Source: Syntrophales bacterium
Lineage (GTDB): Bacteria > Desulfobacterota > Syntrophia > Syntrophales > UBA5619
NCBI GenBank assembly: GCA_023229765.1
Contig: JALNYO010000007.1
Coordinates: 71,140-135,139 of the forward strand
DNA: 64,000 nucleotides
Reading direction: 5' to 3'
The notes under the pieces were generated by a model that saw nothing but the letters and a program-made list of their open reading frames with translations, did no database searches and was not told the origin of the DNA. Below are positions 32,611 to 41,461 of the stretch, piece by piece. The position numbers and the translations under genes were made by a program. The first letter of the stretch is position 1. Each line of letters opens with the position of its first letter.

Positions 32611-33852
32611 CTACCCCTCGAATTTTCTTAAGACAAGCACCGCATTTACCCCGCCGAAGCCGAAGGTGTTGGACATGGCGGTTTTAATGTTTATTTTTCT
32701 CGCCACGCCGGGGACATAGTCCAGATCACAGAGGGGGTCCGGGTTGTCGAGGTTGATCGTCGGCGGGACAAGCCCCTCGTTGATTGCCTTCAGGCAGAGA
32801 ATCGCCTCCACAGCGCCGGTCGCGCCGAGCATATGGCCGGTCATCGATTTTGTCGAGCTGACCGGAATCTCTTTTGCGTACTCGCCAAAGACGGTTTTTA
32901 TCGCCTCTGTCTCATAAGAGTCATTCAGATTCGTGGAGGTTCCGTGGGCGTTTATGTAATCAATTTTCGCGCCGTCGCTTTGCGCATCCGCCAGGGCTGC
33001 CCTCATGCAGCGGGCCGCGCCTTCGTGGCCCGGGGGCGGGGCAGCCATGTGGTAGGCGTCGCTGGTCAGTCCATAGCCGACGAGCTCTCCATGAATCCGC
33101 GCACCCCTTTTCAGCGCATGGGAAAGCTCCTCCAGAACGACCACCCCGGAACCCTCGCTGACAACAAAACCATCCCGATCAACATCGAAGGGACGGCTTG
33201 CCTTTTGCGGTTCTTCGTTCCTGGTGGAAATCGCCTGCATTGCGTTGAAGCCGGCGATGCAAAGCTCGGTGACCGCCGCTTCCGCTCCGCCGGCAATCAT
33301 CGCGTCGGCATATCCGTCGGCAATAAGACGGGCGGCGTCGCCGATGGCGCAGGTGCCGGCGGAGCAGGCGGCAACGGGACAGTTGATCGGACCCTTGGCC
33401 CCGAATCTTATCGAAACATGACCGGCGGCAAGGTTGGACAGGACAGCCGGAATGGTGAAAGGCGATAGCCTGTGGAGCGGTCCCAGCAGCATCCCCTCTT
33501 TGGCCTTTTCTATCGTTGCCAGCCCCCCGATCGCCGAGCCAATAACGACCCCGGTGCGCTCGGCGTTGTCTTCCGCAATGATCAGCCCTGAATCGGCCAT
33601 GGCCATAGTTGCGGCGGCGATCGCGTAGATTATAAAGCCGTCTAAACGCCGCACCTCTTTTCTGTTGAGATACTCCAGAGGGTTAAACCCCTTCAGTTCG
33701 CCGGCAATCTTTGTCTCTACATGCTTGACATCGAAGATCGTTATCCGGTCGATGCCGGATTTCCCCTGACAAATTCCCTGCCATGTCTCCGCCAGGTTAT
33801 TGCCCAGCGGCGTCACTGCGCCCATCCCGGTAATGACTATCCTTCTTTTCAA
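32611..33852 (-). CDS. fabF: 3-oxoacyl-[acyl-carrier-protein] synthase II
   Basis: A 413-residue condensing enzyme. The active-site cysteine lies in VAACSAGTCAIGDA, and the two histidines in INAHGTSTNLND and SMTGHMLGATGAVEA. The N-terminal MGAVTPLGNN and C-terminal SNTFGFGGVNA motifs are also present. It elongates acyl-ACP chains. It follows acpP and fabD in one transcription unit, but no fabH, fabG or plsX is in the cluster. Confidence 0.97.
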   Translation of the reverse strand: MKRRIVITGMGAVTPLGNNLAETWQGICQGKSGIDRITIFDVKHVETKIAGELKGFNPLEYLNRKEVRRLDGFIIYAIAAATMAMADSGLIIAEDNAERTGVVIGSAIGGLATIEKAKEGMLLGPLHRLSPFTIPAVLSNLAAGHVSIRFGAKGPINCPVAACSAGTCAIGDAARLIADGYADAMIAGGAEAAVTELCIAGFNAMQAISTRNEEPQKASRPFDVDRDGFVVSEGSGVVVLEELSHALKRGARIHGELVGYGLTSDAYHMAAPPPGHEGAARCMRAALADAQSDGAKIDYINAHGTSTNLNDSYETEAIKTVFGEYAKEIPVSSTKSMTGHMLGATGAVEAILCLKAINEGLVPPTINLDNPDPLCDLDYVPGVARKINIKTAMSNTFGFGGVNAVLVLRKFEG

Positions 33853-33896
33853 AAGTCCCCCTTTTCTACTGTCCTGAGATCTGCAAAAATTCGGGG

Positions 33897-34142
33897 TTAC
33901 CCGTTCCAGACAACGTTTTTGCTATGGAGAAATTCCGTAACATCCTTGATGGAACGGATCTTTTCGAGTTCGTTGTCGGCAATCTGAATGTTGAAGGTCT
34001 CCTCCATTTCCATGATCAGTTCGACCAGATCAAGTGAGTCTGCCCCCAAATCATCAATGAAAGACGCCTCGGGAACGCACTCCTCCCTTGTAACATTCAA
34101 CTGCTCGGCAATAAGATCGATAATTTTCTCATCCAGTGTCAT
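33897..34142 (-). CDS. acpP: Acyl carrier protein
   Basis: An 81-residue acidic helical protein. The phosphopantetheine serine is in the DLGADSLDLVELIMEMEE motif near residue 39. It lies between fabD and fabF, as in classical fab clusters. The C-terminus is slightly longer (HSKNVVWNG) than in E. coli ACP. Confidence 0.97.
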   Translation of the reverse strand: MTLDEKIIDLIAEQLNVTREECVPEASFIDDLGADSLDLVELIMEMEETFNIQIADNELEKIRSIKDVTEFLHSKNVVWNG

Positions 34143-34230
34143 TGGAATTCTCCTTCTTCAATCAGGTTTTTCCCTTCCGGGACTTATTTCAGCTGCCATT
34201 TCAGGTTGTTTAGGCTGTTCAGCCTTAAGA

Positions 34231-35181
34231 CTACAGACTGTTGTTCAGCGCTGCCGCTGTTTCTTCCAGCGAGTTCCGGTCCTCCCCGTTGAGGAGGCGA
34301 AACCGCCTGTCGATCCGCCTGATCAGCCCTGAAAGAATCCTTTTGGGCCCCAGTTCAACGATAGTATCGACATCCATTGCGGCCATTTTTAACACCGTAT
34401 CCCGCCAGAGAACGGGGGTTCTTATCTGCCTTGCCAGAAGCCCCCCGGTCTGCCCGGCGGTGTGGAAGGCGGAAGGATCGCAATTCGGAATAACCGGGGG
34501 CGAACAATCCCGGAATTCCACTTCGGCCAGGGCGGAGGCAAACTTTTCGGCTGCCCCGGCAAGCAGACTGCAATGGCAGGGGACGCTTATCGGCAGAATG
34601 ACAGCACGCGCGCCTTCCTTCTGCCCGGCGGCGGCTACCGCCGCTGCAATCGCGGCAGTATGACCGGAGATGACTATCTGCCCGGGGGAGTTTTCTATGG
34701 AAACCTCAACAATGCCACTGCCTTCGCTGGTAGTAACGCGGCATATCTCTTCCACATCGTTCCGTTCCAGCCCCATAATTGCCGCCATTGCCCCTTCGCC
34801 AACGGGAACGGCCTCCTGATGAAGCTGCGCCCGTTTCTTGACAAGCATTAGACAGCTCCGCAAATCCACCGCCCCGGCCGCATGCAACGCCGAATATTCA
34901 CCCAGGCTATGGCCTGCCAGAACAACAGGCTTTTCCTCAACCATGCCGGAAAAAACCCGCCAGGCGGCAATCTCCACCGTAAGAATGGATGTCTGAGTAT
35001 TAACGGTAAGATCAAGCAGTTCCTGGGGGCCCTTGAAACAAAGCTGCGCCATATCCGTGCCGAAAACATCCGATGCCTCAGCGAAAAGGTCCCGGACTGC
35101 CGGATATTCACGGTAGAGCTCCTCCCCCATTCCAGGATATTGAGAACCCTGTCCCGGAAAAACAAGCGCAAATCTGCCCAT
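34231..35181 (-). CDS. fabD: Malonyl CoA-acyl carrier protein transacylase
   Basis: A 316-residue transacylase. LVFPGQGSQYPGMGEELY starts the protein, the nucleophile serine is in LAGHSLGEYSAL, and the partner histidine is in SVPCHCSLLAGA. It loads malonyl groups onto ACP. It lies 23 bases from rpmF and 88 bases before acpP. Confidence 0.96.
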   Translation of the reverse strand: MGRFALVFPGQGSQYPGMGEELYREYPAVRDLFAEASDVFGTDMAQLCFKGPQELLDLTVNTQTSILTVEIAAWRVFSGMVEEKPVVLAGHSLGEYSALHAAGAVDLRSCLMLVKKRAQLHQEAVPVGEGAMAAIMGLERNDVEEICRVTTSEGSGIVEVSIENSPGQIVISGHTAAIAAAVAAAGQKEGARAVILPISVPCHCSLLAGAAEKFASALAEVEFRDCSPPVIPNCDPSAFHTAGQTGGLLARQIRTPVLWRDTVLKMAAMDVDTIVELGPKRILSGLIRRIDRRFRLLNGEDRNSLEETAAALNNSL

Positions 35182-35204
35182 AAGAAAACACCCGCTCAGT
35201 TAAC

Positions 35205-35390
35205 TCAGGAGGCCTTTTCCAGCGGCACAACTTCCCTGCCTTTGTAGGAGCCGCAGGTCGGACAGACATGGTGCGGCAGCTTGGGCTCATGACACTGCGA
35301 ACATGTCGATAATGAAGGCGTTTTTAAAAAATCGTGCGCCCTTCTCATGTTTTTTCTTGATTTGGAATGCCTTTTAACTGGATTTGCCAT
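35205..35390 (-). CDS. rpmF: 50S ribosomal protein L32
   Basis: A 61-residue basic protein starting ANPVKRHSKSRKNMRRAHDF, the standard L32 N-terminus. A zinc ribbon follows (CSQCHEPKLPHHVCPTCG), so this is the cysteine-containing, zinc-binding form. yceD lies upstream and the fab genes downstream, a well conserved order. Confidence 0.97.
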   Translation of the reverse strand: MANPVKRHSKSRKNMRRAHDFLKTPSLSTCSQCHEPKLPHHVCPTCGSYKGREVVPLEKAS

Positions 35391-35410
35391 CTTTATTACT
35401 CCTCTTTAAT

Positions 35411-35941
35411 TTAATGTTCCAACTTAATATTTTTTAAAACAGCGAGCCTTTCGTCGATTGCCTCGCTCCGGCAGTCGCAGGTTGTGTTGTTGAGATTGGC
35501 GCCGCAATGGGGGCACAAACCCCGGCATGTTTCCATGCAGAGCGGCTTCATGGGTATCAGCAGCATGACCTGCTCAAAAATAATCTCATCGAGATCGATG
35601 ATCTCCCCCTGATAATACTGAAAATCGAGATCCGCGACGTTCAGCTCCGCCTCCTCACCCAGTGCAGGCAGCGCCGGGGAAAAGGTGTAGTTGAAGGGCG
35701 CCTGCAGCGACAGCTCCGTCATTTCGAGGCAGCGACCGCAGGGGATCTCCGCTTGCACCTTGATGGTCCCCTCGACATAGACATTCTCGCCAATCTTGCG
35801 CACCATACAGGAAAAGTCGAGCCGCTGCAGTAAAAAACCGCCCGCGTCATCTTTCGCCAAAAATTGGCGGAACCATTCGCCGTTCCTGTCAAAATTCAGG
35901 TTCAGCCCCTCTTCGGGGATGGTGTTGACATTGATCTTCAA
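35411..35941 (-). CDS. yceD: YceD family (DUF177) protein
   Basis: A 176-residue protein of the family linked to 23S rRNA accumulation and nearly always beside rpmF. It has a CGRCL motif near residue 75 and a C-terminal CRGLCPHCGANLNNTTCDC cysteine cluster. TTG 35941 gives the usual family start KINVNTIPEEGL and lies downstream of AGAAGG; GTG at 35950 directly abuts that site. It is probably the first gene of the yceD-rpmF-fab transcript. Confidence 0.9.
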   Translation of the reverse strand: MKINVNTIPEEGLNLNFDRNGEWFRQFLAKDDAGGFLLQRLDFSCMVRKIGENVYVEGTIKVQAEIPCGRCLEMTELSLQAPFNYTFSPALPALGEEAELNVADLDFQYYQGEIIDLDEIIFEQVMLLIPMKPLCMETCRGLCPHCGANLNNTTCDCRSEAIDERLAVLKNIKLEH

Positions 35942-36064
35942 AAAACTCACCCTTCTTACCTATCGGAGACTGCCTTCCCCTTTTTCGGGGCGCCCGATAA
36001 AGTGCTGAAGTAGATTATAAACAGCTTGAATTGTCAAGAATAATTTCATCAGGACGGTTCGTTC

Positions 36065-36093
36065 TTGACAGGCTGGCATCTTCCGGATAGAGT
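36065..36093 (+). promoter_or_regulatory. Possible sigma-70 promoter for the LarA-like operon
   Basis: TTGACA (36065-36070) is followed after 17 bases by TAGAGT (36088-36093), about 50 bases before ATG 36143. The -10 box matches four of six consensus bases. The yceD promoter must also lie in this 192-bp gap: TATAAT is present on the minus strand at 36019-36014, but its spacing from the nearest TTGACA is only 12. Confidence 0.45.
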
Positions 36094-36142
36094 CCACACC
36101 GTTCTTTCCGTTTAGACATAACGCGCTTGACAGGAGGCTGGA

Positions 36143-37585
36143 ATGCAAAACGAGATGCTCGAATGTTCCCGTGAAGTTGATATGGGGAGTTGGAAAGAGA
36201 TACCGCTGGAGTATGGGCGCTACCAGCTCTCCGTCCGCGTTCCCCCGGAGTGCGAGCTCATCAGCATGAAGCCGATCCCGGTTGTCGCCGATCCCGTGGC
36301 CGCCTACCGTGAGGCGCTTTTGCATCCGCTCGGCAGCCCAACGCTCGGAGAGATAATCAGGGCGAAGGACAAGCTGCCCGCGCAGCTCACGGCAGCCATA
36401 GCCGTTTCCGATATTACCCGGCCGGTTCCCTACAAGGGGGAAACCGGCCTCCTGTTGCCGCTGCTATCCCTTCTGGAGGCCGAAGGGGTAGCCCGGAAGA
36501 ACATCGTGCTGGTGATCGGCAACGGCATGCACCGGCCCAGCAGCCCCGGGGAACGGGTTGAAATGTACGGCGAGGAGGTCGTCGCCCATTACCGGATACT
36601 GGATCATGACTGCGAAAATGAAGCCCTGCTGTCGTTTATCGGCGAAAGTGCAACCGGCGGGGACGTTTTTGTCAACAGCGCTTTCTACCAGGCGGATATC
36701 AAAATCGTCACGGGCCTTGTGGAGAGTCACTTCATGGTGGGCTTTTCCGGAGGGCGCAAAGGGGTTTGTCCCGGCCTCGTTGACAAGCGGACCATCCAGA
36801 AATTTCACGGCCCGGGCTTCCTCGAATCGCCCTTGGCTGACAACATGATCCTTCAGGGCAATCCCTGCCACGAAGAGGCGCTGGCTGTCGCCCGCAAGGT
36901 TGGCATCGATTTCATTGTCAATACGACGCTTGACCGGGACATGCGGCTGACCGGCGTTTTTGCCGGCCACCTGGAAGCGGCGCACGAGGCAGCGACAAGC
37001 ATGGTGCGGCATTACGTATCAGTCCCGCTGGAACACGAGTACGATATCGTTCTTACCCACGGCGGCTATGTCGGACGCGACCACTACCAGGCGGTGAAAG
37101 CCGCGTACAACGCCCTGCCGGCGGTCCGGAAGGGCGGAATCCTGATCATGGCGACCGACAACCGCGACGCGCAGCCGATCGGCGGGCTGGAATATCGGAG
37201 TCTCCTCCATCTGCTGAAGATGCAGGGGGCCGAGCATTACCTCCGGATGATCGAGGCGCCGGGGTGGAACTTTACCAAGGATCAGTGGGAGCCGGAGATG
37301 TGGGGAAAGGTGTTTCGCAAGATCGACGCCAAGCGGTTCTTTTACCTGACCCATACGATACCGCGCGAGCAGTACTCGATCATTCCCGGGAACTCCTGTT
37401 TTGACCTGATGGAAAACGCGCTCGGAGCAGAGCCGGCGGCTTCCCTGCAGGAGCTGGTAGAAAATGCCCTGCGGTTCGCCGTAGCCGACTATCAAAGAAA
37501 GGGTGTAACTCCAAGCGTGGCGGTGATCCGGGAGGGTCCTTACACAATCCCCCGCCTGGCGGTGGGGCAAGCGGAAAACCGGTGA
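36143..37585 (+). CDS. LarA-like (nickel-pincer lactate racemase family) protein
   Basis: A 480-residue member of the LarA/DUF2088 family. Residues that hold the nickel-pincer cofactor in LarA have counterparts here: a histidine in GNGMHRPSSPGE near residue 130, ESHFMVGFSGGRKGVCPG near 200 with its His and Lys, and KFHGPGF near 220. Family members racemise or epimerise 2-hydroxy acids. The start ATG 36143 has AGGAGG six bases upstream. No larB, larC or larE cofactor genes are near. Its stop overlaps the start of an ABC exporter ATPase, so the three genes form one operon. The substrate is unknown. Confidence 0.88.
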   Translation: MQNEMLECSREVDMGSWKEIPLEYGRYQLSVRVPPECELISMKPIPVVADPVAAYREALLHPLGSPTLGEIIRAKDKLPAQLTAAIAVSDITRPVPYKGETGLLLPLLSLLEAEGVARKNIVLVIGNGMHRPSSPGERVEMYGEEVVAHYRILDHDCENEALLSFIGESATGGDVFVNSAFYQADIKIVTGLVESHFMVGFSGGRKGVCPGLVDKRTIQKFHGPGFLESPLADNMILQGNPCHEEALAVARKVGIDFIVNTTLDRDMRLTGVFAGHLEAAHEAATSMVRHYVSVPLEHEYDIVLTHGGYVGRDHYQAVKAAYNALPAVRKGGILIMATDNRDAQPIGGLEYRSLLHLLKMQGAEHYLRMIEAPGWNFTKDQWEPEMWGKVFRKIDAKRFFYLTHTIPREQYSIIPGNSCFDLMENALGAEPAASLQELVENALRFAVADYQRKGVTPSVAVIREGPYTIPRLAVGQAENR

Positions 37586-38493
37586 GAACGGTCATTGAAG
37601 CAAGAAACCTCCGCAAGGCCTTCGGCAATCTCGTCGCGATCGATGATCTCTCCTTTACCGTTGCCGCCGGGGAATGTTTCGGGATTCTGGGGCCAAACGG
37701 AGCGGGAAAGACCTCGACCATCCGGATGATCTACGCCTTTTCCCCGCCAAGCGGCGGGACCCTTGCGGTGCTTGGCATGGACATAACAAGGCAGGCGCGG
37801 CAAGTGAAGGCCCGAATTGGCGTCTGCCAGCAGGAAAACGCCGTCGATCCCGACCTTACCGTGCTGCAGAATCTTGAGGTCTTTGCCAGTTATTTCAATA
37901 TTCCCGCAGTGGAGGCCAGAAAGAGGTCGCGGGAGCTTCTCAAATTCATGGCGCTGGAAACCCGGGAGAAATCAAAACCCGGCGAACTGTCCGGCGGAAT
38001 GCTCCGACGCCTCGTGATCGCCCGGGCCCTCCTCAACCGTCCGGAACTGCTTATCCTCGACGAACCGACAACCGGGCTCGATCCCCAGACCCGCCACCAG
38101 TTGTGGGAGCGTCTGGAAAATCTCAAGCGGGAAGGACTTACCATTCTGCTGACAACGCACTATATGGATGAAGCCGCCCGTCTCTGCGACCGGCTTCTGA
38201 TCGTGGACAAAGGGCGACTTCTGGTTGAAGGCAAACCGGCCGAATTGATCCAACAACATGTTGGCCGCCATGTTCTGGAGGTCGTCGAACCGGCGGGCGG
38301 GATTGAGACGTTTTTGCGGGAACAGGGGGCGTCGTTTGAAAACCTCGGCCACCGCATCATCGTCAGCATAGATGACGGAGAGGACCTCTGCCTGAAGATC
38401 CGCAAACGTTTCGGCGAGGTAGAGTGCATCATGCGCATGGCGACGCTGGAGGATGTCTTTCTTCGCCTCACCGGAAGGGAACTGAGGGAATGA
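37582..38493 (+). CDS. ABC transporter ATP-binding protein, NodI-like
   Basis: A 303-residue ATPase. Walker A is GPNGAGKTS near residue 40, the signature is LSGGMLRRLVIAR, Walker B is LLILDEPTTGLDPQT, and the switch histidine is in LLTTHYMDEAA. The C-terminal extension after residue 220 is typical of DrrA/NodI exporters. The GTG start overlaps the LarA-like stop (GTGA), and the stop overlaps the permease start (ATGA), so translation is tightly coupled. Confidence 0.92.
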   Translation: MRTVIEARNLRKAFGNLVAIDDLSFTVAAGECFGILGPNGAGKTSTIRMIYAFSPPSGGTLAVLGMDITRQARQVKARIGVCQQENAVDPDLTVLQNLEVFASYFNIPAVEARKRSRELLKFMALETREKSKPGELSGGMLRRLVIARALLNRPELLILDEPTTGLDPQTRHQLWERLENLKREGLTILLTTHYMDEAARLCDRLLIVDKGRLLVEGKPAELIQQHVGRHVLEVVEPAGGIETFLREQGASFENLGHRIIVSIDDGEDLCLKIRKRFGEVECIMRMATLEDVFLRLTGRELRE

Positions 38494-39275
38494 GCATTAA
38501 GACAAAGCTTTCTTCCCGTCTGTTGCGGGTTTGGCGGAGAAACCTGCTCGTCTATATGCAGAGCTGGAGGGTCAGGTCCCTGCCGCCGCTCCTCGAACCA
38601 ATCTTCTATCTTGCCGCCTTTGGGGCAGGTCTGGGCGCACTTATCAGCAACGTTGCCTACGATGGAGCGACCATCTCGTACCCCCGTTTTATCGCCCCGG
38701 CGCTGATCGCCATTGCGGTGATGAACAACGCCTTTTTCGAGACCAGTTATGCATCCTTCGTCCGGATGTACTATCAGAAAACCTTTGATGCGATGATGAC
38801 AACGCCGCTTACCGTGCAGGAGATCATCGCCGGCGAGATACTGTGGGGAGCGACAAAGGCGGTTATCGTGACGGCGATCATGATGGCGGTGATCAGCGCC
38901 TTTGGGTTGATCAGCTATCCCGGGGGCCTGCTTCTGCTGCCGCTGGCCCTGCTGGGCGGACTGGCCTTCGGCGGGGCGGGGATGATCTGCACGGCCCTGG
39001 TTCCGAATATTGAACTGTTCAATCTACCGATTTTTCTGTTCATAACACCGATGTTTCTCTTCGGCGGGACCTTTTTCCCATTGGCAAATCTGCCGGGCTG
39101 GGCGCAGACAACGGCTGTTTTTCTCCCGCTGACCCATCTGGTCAACCTTTCCCGTTCGTTTGCAACCGGCACCTTTAACGCCTCTACCCTGATTGGAATC
39201 GCCTATCTGACGGTTTTCTGCATGGCAACCCTGCCTACAGCCCTCTATTTGATGCGGCGCCGTCTCATTAAATGA
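38490..39275 (+). CDS. ABC-2 type permease, NodJ-like
   Basis: A 261-residue permease with six hydrophobic segments. It matches the NodJ/ABC-2 pattern: SWRVRSLPPLLEPIFYLAAF near the N-terminus, FFETSYASFVRMYYQKTFDA, and a late FLITPMFLFGGTFFPLANLP stretch. With the preceding ATPase it forms an exporter, in the NodIJ group, for a lipid- or saccharide-like molecule. What it carries is not evident, and association with a LarA-like enzyme is unusual. Confidence 0.9.
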   Translation: MSIKTKLSSRLLRVWRRNLLVYMQSWRVRSLPPLLEPIFYLAAFGAGLGALISNVAYDGATISYPRFIAPALIAIAVMNNAFFETSYASFVRMYYQKTFDAMMTTPLTVQEIIAGEILWGATKAVIVTAIMMAVISAFGLISYPGGLLLLPLALLGGLAFGGAGMICTALVPNIELFNLPIFLFITPMFLFGGTFFPLANLPGWAQTTAVFLPLTHLVNLSRSFATGTFNASTLIGIAYLTVFCMATLPTALYLMRRRLIK

Positions 39276-39397
39276 TTGGGGCGCCGCCACAAATTTTCAT
39301 TGACTGTCGTCCATGCTTTGATTTATCATACTGGGCAGGGATAGCCATTATGTAAAGAAGTTTAAACCCTTTTCACTGATGAGAGGAGGAACAAAAA

Positions 39398-39862
39398 ATG
39401 GTTGAATATCCAAGATACGAAAAGGTGCTTTTCTGTACGGACTTTTCCGAAAATTCAGACCAGGCATTCAGTTACGCGTTCGGAATATCGCGGCGGGATG
39501 GGAGTGATTTGTACATTCTGCATGTGATGACATACCCGAATAATTATCCGCACTATGTAGAGGGTTATTTGAGCGCCAAGGAGTGGAGGAAGGTAGAGGA
39601 TGCCCACCAGAAGGCAATCGAGCAAAATTTTGAAGATCTGTATCTTAGCAAGATAAAAGACAAGGAGCATGTGCACGCCGTGATCAAGATCGGCCGCGAA
39701 GATGAGGAAGTGCTTGATTTCGCTAAAAAAGAAGGCATTGACATCGTTGTTGTAGGCACACACGGCAGAACTGGGCTAAAACATGCGGTTCTGGGAAGCG
39801 TGGCTGAAAAAATCGTCCGGCAGTCGCCTGTTCCGGTCCTCGTCGTCCCCGGTAAAAAATAG
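39398..39862 (+). CDS. Universal stress protein UspA family
   Basis: A 154-residue single-domain protein. It begins VLFCTDFSENSDQAFSYA and ends with the ATP-binding signature VVVGTHGRTGLKHAVLGSVA followed by VRQSPVPVLVV. The Gly and Ser positions that bind ATP are intact. It has a strong GAGAGGAGG site and stands alone, followed by a strong shared hairpin. Confidence 0.94.
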   Translation: MVEYPRYEKVLFCTDFSENSDQAFSYAFGISRRDGSDLYILHVMTYPNNYPHYVEGYLSAKEWRKVEDAHQKAIEQNFEDLYLSKIKDKEHVHAVIKIGREDEEVLDFAKKEGIDIVVVGTHGRTGLKHAVLGSVAEKIVRQSPVPVLVVPGKK

Positions 39863-39901
39863 GGGTCTAAACCTGAGGGGCGTAACTCATAATTTTCACA
39901 A

Positions 39902-39933
39902 AATCGGCCCGCGCGAGTTTCAGCGGGCCGATT
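39902..39933. terminator. Shared hairpin terminator of uspA and the aminotransferase gene
   Basis: AATCGGCCCGC (39902-39912) and GCGGGCCGATT (39923-39933) form a perfect 11-bp stem around a 10-base loop between two convergent genes. The right arm overlaps the last codons of the aminotransferase. Flanking A and T runs are short, but the stem is very stable. Confidence 0.7.
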
Positions 39934-41224
39934 CCACATACTCTACAATCTTTTCTCCAATCGTTTTGACAACATGCTCGAACTTCTGTTCGTCTCGATC
40001 CAAGAGCGTCATGCGAAATCCCGGCAGATCGGTAAAGAACGAGGTGAGCGGAATGACGCAGATGCCGGTCGCCCCCAACAGATAATAGACGAAGCGCTTG
40101 TCCTGCTCGATCGGTTCGGCAACAAGCTCCTCTATGTAGGTGCGGACGTCTGGCTGGGCGATCGCCAGCCGCTGGTTATTGTTGAGGATCGCCTCGTTGA
40201 AAACAACCGTCATGTAAAAGGCGCCGCAGGTCCTGTTTACCATTACATAAGGCAGATCCTTCAGAATTCCATAGGCGATGTTGGAGAGCTTTTCATAATT
40301 GGCAACCCTTTCCTTCAGGTATGGCTGATACTCCGGGTGGGTCATAACCCTGGGGATAGCCAGTTGCGGCAGCGTTGTCGAGCAGACCTCCGACATCTTC
40401 TGGGTAAGGATTGCGTCAATATAGCGGGCGAAGGTTTCATCCTTGTCGGCATTGTAGAATTCCATCCATCCGCAACGTGAGCCGGGCCACGGAAATTCCT
40501 TTGATATTCCCTTCATAGAAATGCCGGGGACGTCGCCGATAATATCCGATAAAGGCGCCGTCTTTTTCCCGTTGTAAACTATGTTCTGGTACGTCTCGTC
40601 GAAGATCAGAAAGAGATCGTAGGTGCGGGCGATCTCCACGATGCGCCTAAGGGCCTCCTCCGGATATACGTAGCCGGTGGGGTTGTCGGGATTGATGACG
40701 AGGATGCCGACAATCGACCTGTGGCTCTTTACCTTTCTTTCCAGCTCATTGAGATCAGGCGACCAGTCGCAATAAGGGTTCATCCGGTAGGTGTTCGGAG
40801 GAAAAGAGGCGTGCAGCACCTCGGCCAGCAGATGGGTGGAATAGGTCGGCTCCGGCATGATGATGCGGGCATCAACACGGATGGCCCCGTAGGCGCGGGC
40901 AATTGCATCCCCCAGACCATTGAAGAAAAGTATGCTGTCCGCGGTGATCTGCGCCTTGCCGCGGCTGTTTACCCTTTGGGCGAGGAACTCCCGGGTCGCT
41001 TCCATCCCTTTAGTCGGGGAATAGCCGTAAGTGGCGTCTTCATGCAGCAAATCCGTCAGCACATCCTTCATCCATTCGGGGATCTTTTCCCCCTTCTGGA
41101 TCGGATCGCCGATATTTTCCCAGACAACCTCCACCCCCGATTGCTTCAGCCGATTGGCTACATTGACAATGTTGCGGATTTCATAAACAAGCCCATTCCC
41201 GCTCCGGGCAATATCGAATCTCAT
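39920..41224 (-). CDS. Class I/II PLP-dependent aminotransferase
   Basis: A 434-residue aminotransferase. The pattern includes YGYSPTKGMEATREFLAQ near residue 65, VINPDNPTGYVYPEEAL near 175, and FDETYQNIVY near 210. The PLP lysine lies in MKGISKEFPWPGSRCGW near 235, and an arginine that binds the substrate carboxylate is in LPGFRMTLL near the end. It is closest to AspC/AlaA-like enzymes, so glutamate-linked transamination of pyruvate or oxaloacetate is likely, but specificity is not decided by these motifs. Confidence 0.9.
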   Translation of the reverse strand: MRFDIARSGNGLVYEIRNIVNVANRLKQSGVEVVWENIGDPIQKGEKIPEWMKDVLTDLLHEDATYGYSPTKGMEATREFLAQRVNSRGKAQITADSILFFNGLGDAIARAYGAIRVDARIIMPEPTYSTHLLAEVLHASFPPNTYRMNPYCDWSPDLNELERKVKSHRSIVGILVINPDNPTGYVYPEEALRRIVEIARTYDLFLIFDETYQNIVYNGKKTAPLSDIIGDVPGISMKGISKEFPWPGSRCGWMEFYNADKDETFARYIDAILTQKMSEVCSTTLPQLAIPRVMTHPEYQPYLKERVANYEKLSNIAYGILKDLPYVMVNRTCGAFYMTVVFNEAILNNNQRLAIAQPDVRTYIEELVAEPIEQDKRFVYYLLGATGICVIPLTSFFTDLPGFRMTLLDRDEQKFEHVVKTIGEKIVEYVESAR

Positions 41225-41461
41225 AATCCCCTCATGTTAACTTCCCGTAAGTTAGATTTTGCGTTTCATTAATACAATTGACAGTTTCTGTCTATAATTT
41301 TTTTAAGCGCAGTTTTACTTCTCCTGCTTGTTGTGGACATTAAGGGTTGAAAATCTGTGCTGATAGCAGTATGAGTTAACCGGAACGCAATATTTTTTAT
41401 CTCCCGTGTTAAAATCGGGAACAACTTCTTTGAAAATATACGAAAAAAGAAAGAAGAATAA

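Noticed and set aside
41331..41354. A further copy of the 21-bp repeat (GTGGACATTAAGGG)
   Set aside because: Only the central ACATTAA core is shared; about a third of positions differ, so chance cannot be excluded.
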